Shown here piece after piece: positions 1 through 7,749 of a stretch of 64,000 nt of DNA. Both the position numbers and the translations under genes were made by a program. Position 1 is the first letter of the stretch; each line of letters opens with the position of its first letter. The notes below the pieces were generated by a model. The model searched no databases, was not told where the DNA came from, and was given only the letters and a program-made list of their open reading frames with translations. Origin of the DNA: Aeromicrobium sp. PE09-221 (GTDB taxonomy: Bacteria; Actinomycetota; Actinomycetes; Propionibacteriales; Nocardioidaceae); contig NZ_MIJB01000019.1 in NCBI RefSeq assembly GCF_002174305.1, positions 62,001 through 126,000 on the forward strand, given 5' to 3'.

Positions 1-5
1 ATGGG

Positions 6-1337
6 TCACACGGTCAAGTGTTCCCGATCGGCCTGTTCTGCGCGCGCTGCGGCGGCGGCACGCTTCGCGCGACGCAGGGCCTTGGACTCCGGGGAGTTGC
101 CGACCTTGTACGGATCATCGGGCTTGCGAGAGAGCGTGTGCAGCTGGCGCGCCACGCTCCCGAGCTGGCGGCTGAGCCGCCCGGTGTTGTAGCGCAGGCC
201 GTACTTCTCGACGAGCCGCTGGACGTCCACCGAGACCTCGCGGTAACGGCGGGCGGGGATGTCGGGGAACAGGTGATGCTCGATCTGGTGGCTCAGGTTG
301 CCGGTCAGCACGTGGAAGAGGGGAGTGCCCGAGATATTCGCCGAGCCGAGGATCTGGCGCAGGTACCACTGGCCACGGCTCTCGTTCTTGGCGTCCTCCT
401 CCTGGAAGGTCTCCACCTCGGCGGGGAAGTGACCGCAGAAGATGACCAGGAAGGTCCAGATGTTGCGGATGATGTTGGCGACCACATTGGCACCCAGCAC
501 CGCGAGCGGCACCCACCAGGCGGTGACGAAGGCCAGCGGCAGGGACAGCATCGGGAAGAGGACATAGTCCTTGAGCACCTGACGGCGGATCTTGGCGTAG
601 GCGCGCTTCTTGCGGGCCTGGAAGTCCTTCTTGGAGATCCGGCCGGCGAGGTACTCGTCGAGTTCCACGCCGTGGTACATGACTCCCCACTCGAAGACGA
701 GCATGAGGATGAAGGCCAGCGGCAGATTGAAGCGGTGGCTGGGGTACCAGGGCTGATCGGCATCGATGCGGAACATGTTGTAACCGATGTCCCGGTCCAT
801 GCCGTGGATATTCGTGTACGTGTGGTGGATGTAGTTGTGGCCGTGCTTCCACTCGCTCGCGGGGGCCACGTTGTCCCACTCGTAGCGCTTGCCGTCGACC
901 AGCGGATCGTTCATCCAGTCGTACTGGCCGTGCATGACATTGTGGCCGATCTCCATGTTCTCGATGATCTTGGCCAGGCCGAGCAGCACGATGCCGGTGA
1001 CGAGCAGGCCGACCCACGCGGCGGTGGCGACCGGGAGCAGTAGCGGGAAGGAGAAGAGCGTGATCCGGCCGAGGACCTCGAAGGACCGCTGGATCTTGAT
1101 CACGCGACGGATGTAGTCGGCATCGGTCTGCCCGAGGTCGTCGAGCACCCGCTGGCGGACCTCGTCGAGCTCGCGGCCGAACTCCTCGAGCTGTTCGTAG
1201 GACATGTAGTCCAGGCCGATGGTCGAGGGGCGGGTGGGGTCGTCCTCGGCGACCAGCGGCACGGGGGCGCGGTTGTGGTCGCTGGCGCTGAGCGGCTCGA
1301 TCGGAGCGGGCTTGGAGCGACGTCGGAGCAGTTTCAT
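6..1337 (-). CDS. desA3: Membrane acyl-CoA delta-9 desaturase (DesA3-like)
   Basis: A 443-residue integral-membrane fatty acid desaturase. The three histidine boxes of the di-iron site are visible: HNVMH at residues 132-136, HNYIHH at 167-172 and QIEHH at 351-355. Hydrophobic segments lie around residues 92-122 and 205-300. The family inserts a cis double bond into acyl-CoA (stearoyl to oleoyl) using O2 and electrons from a partner reductase, which here is the gene 10 bp upstream. This pairing matches M. tuberculosis DesA3 with Rv3230c. The start at 1337 was chosen because AGAGGA lies 6-8 nt upstream; longer in-frame starts would run back into the reductase gene. The last 40 residues are basic and Ala/Arg rich, as in membrane desaturases with a cytosolic tail. 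Confidence 0.93.
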   Translation of the reverse strand: MKLLRRRSKPAPIEPLSASDHNRAPVPLVAEDDPTRPSTIGLDYMSYEQLEEFGRELDEVRQRVLDDLGQTDADYIRRVIKIQRSFEVLGRITLFSFPLLLPVATAAWVGLLVTGIVLLGLAKIIENMEIGHNVMHGQYDWMNDPLVDGKRYEWDNVAPASEWKHGHNYIHHTYTNIHGMDRDIGYNMFRIDADQPWYPSHRFNLPLAFILMLVFEWGVMYHGVELDEYLAGRISKKDFQARKKRAYAKIRRQVLKDYVLFPMLSLPLAFVTAWWVPLAVLGANVVANIIRNIWTFLVIFCGHFPAEVETFQEEDAKNESRGQWYLRQILGSANISGTPLFHVLTGNLSHQIEHHLFPDIPARRYREVSVDVQRLVEKYGLRYNTGRLSRQLGSVARQLHTLSRKPDDPYKVGNSPESKALRRAKRAAAAARAEQADREHLTV

Positions 1338-1347
1338 CGGGTTCCTC

Positions 1348-2439
1348 TCACAGATCGACGGTGACATCGCCGACGGGGATCTGGACACAGACCTTGATGG
1401 TCTCGTCGGTGTCGGCGCAGATCTCGCCACTGATGACATGGCGGACGGCGCCGTGCAGCTTCTTGACCGCGCAGGTGTTGCAGACACCCATGCGACAGCC
1501 GTAGGCGGGGGACAGGCCGGCTGTCTCGGCCTGTTCCAGGATCGTGGCACCGGAGTTCTCGGCGCTGGTGCCGCTCGCCTCGAAAGTGACCTCGCCGGTG
1601 GCGTCGGCGGCGTCGAGGTCGACGGCGGGGACCTTGAAGTACTCCATCCGGAGCTGGTCGCTCGCGCCCAGCTCGGTGTAGGTGTCCCGGACTGTGGCGA
1701 TGAGCCCGGCCGGACCACAGACATAGGTCAGGGTGTCGGTGGGTTCGATGCCGAGGTGCTTGAGATGGTCGATCGTGAACCGCCCGGTGAGCTCGGCTCC
1801 GGCTTCCGGCTCACGTGTGTAGATGCGGACCATGCGGACGTTGCGGGCGCCTGCGAGACGGTCGAGCTCATCGCTGAACATCTCATCGTCGCGGGAGCGG
1901 GCGTAGTGCACGAAGACGATCTCACCGTCGTGCTCACGGTCGATCAGGGTCTTGAGCATGCTCATGACCGGGGTGATGCCGGACCCGCCGCTGACCAGCA
2001 GGATGCGCTCCGGCACCTTCTCGGGAAGGATGAACTCGCCTTGGGCCTGGGACATGTAGATGATCGTGCGGTCGGCGAGCCGGCCGTCGTGCAGGAACTG
2101 CGAGACGAAGCCATCGGGATGAGCCTTGACCGACACGCTGATGAGTCCGTCGCGGCGTTCGGCCGAGTCGGAGAGCGAGAAGCAGCGGACCCGACGGGTG
2201 CCATCGACCTCGACGCCGAACTCGACGTGCTGGCCTGGGACGAAGCCCTTCCAGGCGCCGTTGGGGCGCAGCCAGACGGTGCTGGCGGAACCGGTCTCGG
2301 CCTCGACCCGGACGACGCGCGCTCGCACGGCATCGGCCGTCCACATCGGGTGGAGGTACTCGAGATAGTGGTCGACGGTGTGCGGCGACGTCAGACGCGC
2401 GACCGGCGCTGAGGCCAGGATGCGACGGACGGCTCCCAC
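1348..2439 (-). CDS. Ferredoxin reductase with C-terminal 2Fe-2S domain, desaturase electron donor
   Basis: A 363-residue NAD(P)H oxidoreductase. The FAD-binding motif RCFSLS is at 85-90, the nucleotide-binding GGSGITPV at 151-158 and CGP at 241-243. A plant-type 2Fe-2S ferredoxin domain follows, with cysteines at 315, 320, 323 and 351. Size and layout match Rv3230c, which passes electrons to DesA3. The GTG at 2439 is preferred because TAGGAG sits 5 nt upstream. The longer ORF reaching 2490 would start inside the palindrome proposed as the regulator's operator. Cotranscribed with the desaturase, 10 bp downstream. Confidence 0.9.
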   Translation of the reverse strand: MGAVRRILASAPVARLTSPHTVDHYLEYLHPMWTADAVRARVVRVEAETGSASTVWLRPNGAWKGFVPGQHVEFGVEVDGTRRVRCFSLSDSAERRDGLISVSVKAHPDGFVSQFLHDGRLADRTIIYMSQAQGEFILPEKVPERILLVSGGSGITPVMSMLKTLIDREHDGEIVFVHYARSRDDEMFSDELDRLAGARNVRMVRIYTREPEAGAELTGRFTIDHLKHLGIEPTDTLTYVCGPAGLIATVRDTYTELGASDQLRMEYFKVPAVDLDAADATGEVTFEASGTSAENSGATILEQAETAGLSPAYGCRMGVCNTCAVKKLHGAVRHVISGEICADTDETIKVCVQIPVGDVTVDL

Positions 2440-2474
2440 GGCGACTCCTATCTGACGGCGACGATGTTTCTTGC

Positions 2475-2490
2475 GTGAACATCTGTTCAC
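2475..2490. promoter_or_regulatory. Candidate TetR operator in the desaturase divergon
   Basis: The 16-mer GTGAACATCTGTTCAC is an inverted repeat with 7-nt arms (GTGAACA / TGTTCAC) around a 2-nt centre. It lies between the reductase start and the divergent TetR gene. A second, weaker inverted repeat (CTCAAGA / TCTTGAG, 7-nt spacer) follows at 2490-2510. Position and symmetry suit autoregulation plus control of the desaturase pair. Binding by the adjacent regulator is inferred. Confidence 0.6.
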
Positions 2491-2582
2491 TCAAGATACG
2501 GGGTCTTGAGCGTTGCTGGCAAGAAGGCGCACTGAGAAAGGCGTCACAGGTGTTCACTGAAGGCGACCCCCGGCCTCCCCAC

Positions 2583-2588
2583 TAGGGT
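2583..2588 (+). promoter_or_regulatory. -10 element of a leaderless promoter for the TetR gene
   Basis: TAGGGT is followed by 6 nt and then the ATG at 2595. This spacing puts the transcription start on the start codon. No Shine-Dalgarno sequence precedes this ATG. Confidence 0.6.
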
Positions 2589-2594
2589 GGGGGC

Positions 2595-3224
2595 ATGTCC
2601 GATTCCGCCGCGTTGTCGCGCCAGGAGCAGAAGGAGCGCACCCGCGCCGCCCTGCTCGATGCGGCGCTCGAACTGAGCCAGCGCAGCGGTTTCGCGCAGA
2701 TCAGCCTGCGGCAGGTCGCAAAGGAGGCCGGGGTCGTGCCCGCGGCCTTCTATCGGCACTTCGCGTCGATGGACGATCTCGGGCTCGCCCTCGTGGAGCG
2801 GTCCTTCGCTACGCTACGGCGGATGATCCGCGACGCGCAGCGCGACCCGGATGTCTTCAACCGGATCATCGATGCCGCGGCGGACGTGTTGGTCGAGGCG
2901 GTCAAGGAGAACAAGGCGCACTTCGCCTTCGTGGCCCGCGAGCGGGTCGGTGGTTCGGCGGCGGTGCGGGAGGCGATCGCGCACGAACTTGATCTCTTCG
3001 TCTCCGAGCTCGCGGTGGTGCTCGCTCGGCTGCCCAATATCGAGAACTGGAGCAGCGACGACGTCCACATGGTGGCGCGGCTCTTCGTACGCAATATGGT
3101 CGCGAATGCCGAGGAGGTCGTCGAGATGCCCGACGATCGCCCTGACTTGGAGGCGCAGATCAAGGAGGGTGCGCGCCGGCAGATGCGCCTCATCGTCCTC
3201 GGTTTCGAGAAGTGGCACAGCTGA
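2595..3224 (+). CDS. TetR-family regulator, FabR/DesT-like
   Basis: A 209-residue regulator with an N-terminal helix-turn-helix at about residues 15-62 (ISLRQVAKEAGV followed by AFYRHFASMDDLG). The segment FASMDDLGLALVERS resembles the FabR branch, which controls unsaturated fatty acid synthesis and senses acyl-CoA saturation. It is divergent from a desaturase/reductase pair, the arrangement of Pseudomonas desT-desCB. It therefore probably represses that pair and itself through the palindrome between them. Ligand and target are inferred from context and the family. Confidence 0.85.
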   Translation: MSDSAALSRQEQKERTRAALLDAALELSQRSGFAQISLRQVAKEAGVVPAAFYRHFASMDDLGLALVERSFATLRRMIRDAQRDPDVFNRIIDAAADVLVEAVKENKAHFAFVARERVGGSAAVREAIAHELDLFVSELAVVLARLPNIENWSSDDVHMVARLFVRNMVANAEEVVEMPDDRPDLEAQIKEGARRQMRLIVLGFEKWHS

Positions 3225-3401
3225 CGCTCCGCCGCCGACCGGCTCCGCGTGCTGCGGGACCGATGATGATGCGTGGCGGTCGTCGTGGCAGCCGAGGAGC
3301 ATCATCGTCTGTCCACACGCACCGCCCTAGGCCACCGCATCTGTGATGCCCGTCACGCTCATGGGATAGTCATCGCAACGCCCGCTTGCGAAGGAGTGCC
3401 C

Positions 3402-4382
3402 ATGTCCGAGATCCAGACCGTCAGAGGACCCGTCGACAGCGCCGACCTCGGCGTCACGCTGATGCACGAGCACATCTTCGTGCTCAGCCCGGAGATCCAG
3501 GAGAACTATCCCGGGGAGTGGGGATCGGAGTCCGATCGGATCGACGATGCCGTCGCCAAGCTCCAGCGTGCCTACGACGCAGGGGTGCGCACGATCGTCG
3601 ATCCGACTGTCATCGGGCTTGGACGCTATATCCCGCGGATCGAGGAGATCGCCGCCCGGGTGCCGATCCAGCTCGTCGTCGCGACCGGTGTCTACACCTA
3701 TGAGGACGTGCCCCACTACTTCCACTACCGGGGTCCCGCGCTGAATCAGGCGGTCGGTGTCGAGGTGCCCGAGCCGATGATCGACATGTTCGTCCGCGAC
3801 ATCCGCGAGGGCATCGCGGATACCGGGGTGAAGGCCGGAATGCTCAAGTGCGCGATCGATGCACCGGGCGCGACGCCCGGTGTCGAGCGGATCATGCGCG
3901 CGATCGCCGCCGCTCACCACCAGACCGGCACCCCGATCACCGTGCACACCCATCCGGACACCAAGGCGGGCTTGCAGGTCAAGCGGATCATGTGCGACGA
4001 GGAGGGTGTCGATCCGCGGCACGTCGTGCTTGGCCACAGCGGCGACACCACGGATGTCGACCACCTGTCCGAGCTCGCCGACATGGGCTTCGTGCTGGGC
4101 ATGGACCGCTTCGGCATCAACCTCGAGACGACCTTCGAGGCGCGCGCCGATACCCTCATCGCCATGGTCGAGCGCGGGTACACCGAGCAGATGGTGCTCT
4201 CGCAGGACGCCTCCTGTTATATCGACTGGGTGGATCCCGATGTGATGGCCTTCCTCCCTCAGTGGCACTACACGCACCTGTTCGAGGACGTGTTCCCCTA
4301 TGTGCTGGAACGCGGCGTCACCCAGGACCAGATCGACACGATGCTGAACGACGTGCCCCGCCGCGTCATGGAGAAGAGGTAA
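3402..4382 (+). CDS. Phosphotriesterase-like lactonase, amidohydrolase superfamily
   Basis: A 326-residue metal hydrolase, the same length as M. tuberculosis Rv0230c. The binuclear-metal ligands are recognisable: HEH at residues 22-24, a candidate carboxylated lysine at K149 in GMLKCA, VHTH at 181-184, GHSGDT from 211, and the catalytic-type Asp in SQDAS at 269. Characterised relatives (SsoPox, PPH) hydrolyse N-acyl homoserine or other lactones, with weak phosphotriesterase activity. AAGGAG lies 6 nt before the ATG at 3402. The ligase remnant begins 4 bp after the stop, so the two were probably one operon. The physiological substrate is unknown. Confidence 0.9.
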   Translation: MSEIQTVRGPVDSADLGVTLMHEHIFVLSPEIQENYPGEWGSESDRIDDAVAKLQRAYDAGVRTIVDPTVIGLGRYIPRIEEIAARVPIQLVVATGVYTYEDVPHYFHYRGPALNQAVGVEVPEPMIDMFVRDIREGIADTGVKAGMLKCAIDAPGATPGVERIMRAIAAAHHQTGTPITVHTHPDTKAGLQVKRIMCDEEGVDPRHVVLGHSGDTTDVDHLSELADMGFVLGMDRFGINLETTFEARADTLIAMVERGYTEQMVLSQDASCYIDWVDPDVMAFLPQWHYTHLFEDVFPYVLERGVTQDQIDTMLNDVPRRVMEKR

Positions 4383-4386
4383 CTCG

Positions 4387-4754
4387 ATGCCTTTCAATCT
4401 GGCCACGATGCTGCGAGAGTCCGCGACCACCTTCCCGGACAAGCCGCTCGTCCACGTCGGTGAGCAGTCGCTGGCCTTCGCGCAGGTCGACGAGGCGTCG
4501 GGCCGGTTCGCGGCGACTTTGCTCGCCCGTGGCTATGCTCCGGGCGAGGCCGTCGCGGTGCAACTGCCGAGTCTGCCGTAGGTCCTCATCGCGTACTTCG
4601 GGATCCTCGAGGCCATGGCCTTCGTGGCGCCCACATCGGGGCGGACGCCACGCCGAGGAGAGATCATCGAGCCGGGGCCGACAAGTACCCGTGTGAGGTG
4701 CGGATCCTCGGCGCCCTACCCAAGGGTGTGACCGGCAGGTTCCTCAAGCGCTAG
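4387..4754 (+). pseudogene. Remnant of an acyl-CoA ligase (FadD family)
   Basis: The first 64 codons read as the N-terminus of a fatty-acyl-CoA/AMP-forming ligase (ATMLRESATTFPDKPLVHVGE, then AVAVQLPSLP) and stop at a TAG at 4579-4581. Past that stop the same frame continues with family-like VLIAYFGILEA, so the TAG probably replaced a sense codon such as CAG. About 70 bp later, in another frame, the C-terminal ligase signature appears (ADKYPCEVRIL, LPKGVTGRFLKR) and ends at 4754. Nearly 400 codons between the two ends are missing. No functional enzyme can be made. Confidence 0.85.
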
Positions 4755-4784
4755 CTGGATCGCTAGCCGGGTCACGCTGGGTGT

Positions 4785-5361
4785 ATGGATTTCGAAGACG
4801 CGTGTGACATCGCCGAGGACTTGCAGTTCGATCTTTCGGGCGAAGAACTGATCGATGCCTATCGTGAGCGTGCCGATGCGATGGTGCCGGGAGAGCCCGG
4901 TCGCGCTGTCTTCCTGGGATACTTGGGCGAGTTCCTGGCGATGGCTGGCCGCCCGGAGGAGACGCGATGCCTTCGGGGAGGCGGTGCATGATGGTGGGCC
5001 GAGCGAGTTGGATCCGCGGGGAGGTCTGCTGAAGGCCGAGTTGGACCTCGGCAATGAGGAAGAAACCGACCCGTTGCTCGAGGAGCTGAAGATCGATGCG
5101 CGTCGTGATGCGCTGTCGCTGACCGACTACGAGTGGATTGCCGAGTCGCTGGAGCTCGGCGGCCGTCTCAAGGAGGCGCTGCGGTGGTTCACGATCCCAT
5201 TGCGCGAGGTCGATCCTCTCGACGTCGATCCGGCGGAGACAGTGTGTCTCAATGGCCGGTACCGCGTCAGGCGGACGCTCGGGATGCCGATGGATGCCTA
5301 CGACGACGTGGTCGCCGATTCGGTCCGCGAAGGAGTCCGGGCCCAGCTCGAGGACCGGTAG
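4785..5361 (+). pseudogene. Conserved hypothetical protein, frameshifted
   Basis: Two overlapping frames together make one plausible protein of about 190 residues. The first runs from ATG 4785 to about 4960 and ends its good sequence at MAGRPEE. The second continues with DAFGEAVHDGG to the stop at 5361. One extra or missing base near 4962-4968 separates them. The joined protein is acidic, with TPR-like helical pairs (AYRERADAMVPG, WIAESLELGGRLKEALRWF). I remember similar full-length actinobacterial proteins but know no function. The shift may be a true mutation or a sequencing error. The stop is 1 bp from the convergent MFS gene. Confidence 0.65.
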
Positions 5362-5362
5362 G

Positions 5363-7312
5363 TCAGCGGTCGGTCGCCATCTCGGTGGTCGCGGGGGCGA
5401 GCTCGATGTCGAAGCGGATGCTCTCGACGCCGATGACGAGCTTGCGCGCGGCGGCGTCGCGGCTGCTCGGCCGGATGGCCGTCACGACGTAGGGACCGGC
5501 ACCGGGCAACGGCACGCGATAGCGCCCGTGCTCGTCACAGGTGGTGGTCTGGACGAGTCCGCCGGTTCCGTGGGCGAGGGCGACCGTCGCGTCGGAGCAG
5601 GGTTCGCCCTCGTGGGTGACGCGTCCGTGCAGGGTCAGCTCCTCGCCGAGGCGGAGCATCGGGCCCGGCCCGTGTCCGTCGTAGTCGACGACGCGGGAGG
5701 CGGGGCTCCACCCGAGGGCGTTCACGGTGAAGACATAGGTGCCGGCTCCCGGGAGGACGACCGAATAACAGCGGTCGGGCCCGGTGGGGCTCCAGTCGAC
5801 CTGATCGCCGTCGAGGGTCAGGACCGATACGAGGGAGGGGCGTTCGCGTCCGGAGCCGGGGAAGACCACTTCGCCGCGGACGACGATCTCCTGTCCCTGT
5901 GCTTCGCTGCCGCGCGCGGCAGGCGTGGCCGGACGGGCGGCGGGAATGGCCAGGGCGAGGAGGACGGCGATCGCGGCGACGGCCGCCGAGGTCCAGGCCA
6001 CGGCATCCGTGCCTGCGCGGGTGGGCAGGAGCGTCCCGCCGACCTCGGCGACGCTGGCCGCCAGGATCGCTGCGCAACCCGCGCTCGCGATGGAGGAGCC
6101 GAGGGTGCGGACAAGCGTGTTGAGCCCGTTGGCAGAGGCGGTCTCGGTGATCGGCACGGCGCTCATGATGAGGGCCGGCAGTGAGGCGAAGGCGATCGCG
6201 GTGCCGGCGCCGACGACGGTCGAGCCGATGATGACCTGGAGGACCGACTCGGACAGGGGCACACGGGCGGCGTAGCCGATGGCCATGATCCCGGAGCCGA
6301 GGATGAGAGTCAGGCGCCCGCCGATGCGGTCGAGGAGGCGGCCGGTGATCGGCGCCATCACGGCCATCACCAAGCCCATCGGGATCATCGCCAGGCCGGC
6401 GGTGCCGGCGTCGAGTCCGAGACCTGCTCCGCTGGCGGTGGGCAGTTGCAGGATCTGAGTGGTGAGCAGCATGTTGGCGAACATCGCAAAGCCGACGAAG
6501 AGCGAGGCGATATTGGTGGTCAACACCGTGCGCTGACGGGCGATCCGCAGGTCGACCATCGGCTGGCTCCGGCGCAGTTGGGTGGGGAACCAGATCACGA
6601 GGGTGAGGGCGGAGAGGCCCAGTAGCCCGAGCACCAGCGGACTGTCCCATCCCCACTGTCCCGCCTTGGTGAGCGGGAGCAGGAGGGCCACGATAGCGAT
6701 CGAGAAGAGGATCGCGCCGAGGATGTCGAAGCGACCGGGCGTGCGCACCGAGGACTCGTCGATGAACAGGGCGATGGCGATGACGAGTACGAGTCCGGCG
6801 ATGGCGCTGGACCAGAAGATGGAGTGCCAGCCCAGGTGCTGGTAGAGCACGCCGGAGAGAGGGAGACCGAGACCGGAGCCGATGCCCATCGTGGCGCTCA
6901 TCAGGGCGACCGCCGTGCCCACGCGCTCCTTCGGCAGTTCGTCGCGCAGGATGCTGATCCCGACGGCGATCAGCGAGGCGGCGAATCCCTGCATCGCCCG
7001 GCCGAGGATGAGCATCGCGAAGCTTCCCTCGAGGGCGCAGATCACCGAGCCGATCACCATGACCGTGAGCACGACCATGAGCATCCGGCGTTTGCCGTAC
7101 ATGTCGGCCATGCGCGCGACGATCGGAGTGGACACCGCCGAGCAGAGGATCGTGGCGGTGATCAGCCAGGAAGCGTCCTCGGAGCTGATGTCGAGCAGAC
7201 CTGGAAGGTCGGCGATCAGCGGGATGATCAGCGTGAACTGCATCGCCGAGACGAGTCCACCGCAGGAGATGACGGCGATGGTCACCCAGGGCGGGACGCG
7301 GTGGGCGAACAC
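5363..7312 (-). CDS. MFS multidrug-type transporter with C-terminal Ig-like domains
   Basis: A 649-residue protein. Residues 1 to about 470 are a major-facilitator transporter of the 14-helix drug:H+ antiporter type, with the loop motif ARMADMYGKRR near 65-75 and a GxxxGPxxGG-like stretch near 145. About 170 residues follow with no membrane helix. They form two tandem beta-sandwich repeats of the carboxypeptidase-regulatory-like kind, each containing a (V/P)LPGAG.Y element (SVVLPGAGTYVF and RVPLPGAGPYVV). Such tails are uncommon on MFS proteins. GTG at 7312 is preceded by AGAGGAGG. The substrate is unknown. Confidence 0.88.
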   Translation of the reverse strand: MFAHRVPPWVTIAVISCGGLVSAMQFTLIIPLIADLPGLLDISSEDASWLITATILCSAVSTPIVARMADMYGKRRMLMVVLTVMVIGSVICALEGSFAMLILGRAMQGFAASLIAVGISILRDELPKERVGTAVALMSATMGIGSGLGLPLSGVLYQHLGWHSIFWSSAIAGLVLVIAIALFIDESSVRTPGRFDILGAILFSIAIVALLLPLTKAGQWGWDSPLVLGLLGLSALTLVIWFPTQLRRSQPMVDLRIARQRTVLTTNIASLFVGFAMFANMLLTTQILQLPTASGAGLGLDAGTAGLAMIPMGLVMAVMAPITGRLLDRIGGRLTLILGSGIMAIGYAARVPLSESVLQVIIGSTVVGAGTAIAFASLPALIMSAVPITETASANGLNTLVRTLGSSIASAGCAAILAASVAEVGGTLLPTRAGTDAVAWTSAAVAAIAVLLALAIPAARPATPAARGSEAQGQEIVVRGEVVFPGSGRERPSLVSVLTLDGDQVDWSPTGPDRCYSVVLPGAGTYVFTVNALGWSPASRVVDYDGHGPGPMLRLGEELTLHGRVTHEGEPCSDATVALAHGTGGLVQTTTCDEHGRYRVPLPGAGPYVVTAIRPSSRDAAARKLVIGVESIRFDIELAPATTEMATDR

Positions 7313-7381
7313 GGCTGCCTCCTCTATGGGTTTCCAGGTGAACCGTACACCGGAGCGAGCACGTGTCAGTCTTCCGCCCTC

Positions 7382-7465
7382 GGCGGTGAGTAGGCGTCCG
7401 TTCTCGGTCCCCGCCGGTGGGACAGCGGCAGTTTCGACGTCAGCAATGGACGCTCATGTACCGCC
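7382..7465. repeat. Family A intergenic palindrome, copy 1 (degenerate)
   Basis: The left arm at 7382-7399 reads GGCGGTGAGTAGGCGTCC. The right arm at 7448-7465 reads GGACGCTCATGTACCGCC, a decayed reverse complement. The arms flank 48 bp. The same arms recur at 9915-9997 and 31736-31819. Confidence 0.7.
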
Positions 7466-7477
7466 AATGCCCGGGTT

Positions 7478-7680
7478 CGCGCTGCGGAGGTTCGGGCCCG
7501 ACGGGCGCTGCGCGAGGTGATCGAGGTGCCGGTCCGGCAGCCGACGAGCATCGCGCTGAGCGCCCAAGGACGGATTCTCGTGACCCTCGCGACGCATGGG
7601 CTGGACGATCCGGGCGAGCTCGACGGTCGCACGATCACCGCGGCCACCGATGTGCGGGGATGGCCGCGGCTCCCTTCGGC
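7478..7680 (+). pseudogene. Remnant of an SMP-30/gluconolactonase C-terminus
   Basis: The reading ALRRFGPDGR, then after one frameshift near 7505 ALREVIEVPVRQPTSIAL and LVTLATHGLDDPGELDG, matches the last beta-propeller blade of SMP-30/gluconolactonase enzymes. The frame continues into the start of the next gene without a proper end, and no N-terminal part exists. I read it as a leftover of a lost gene. Confidence 0.5.
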
Positions 7681-7749
7681 TGGGCCGGCGTTTGCCGAGC
7701 GGGACGACCGGGTACGTCCGGGACACCACCGAGACGAGAGGAGTCGCCC

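Noticed and set aside
18-1043. A 341-codon plus-strand frame opposite the desaturase
   Set aside because: Antisense shadow; all histidine boxes are in the minus-strand gene.
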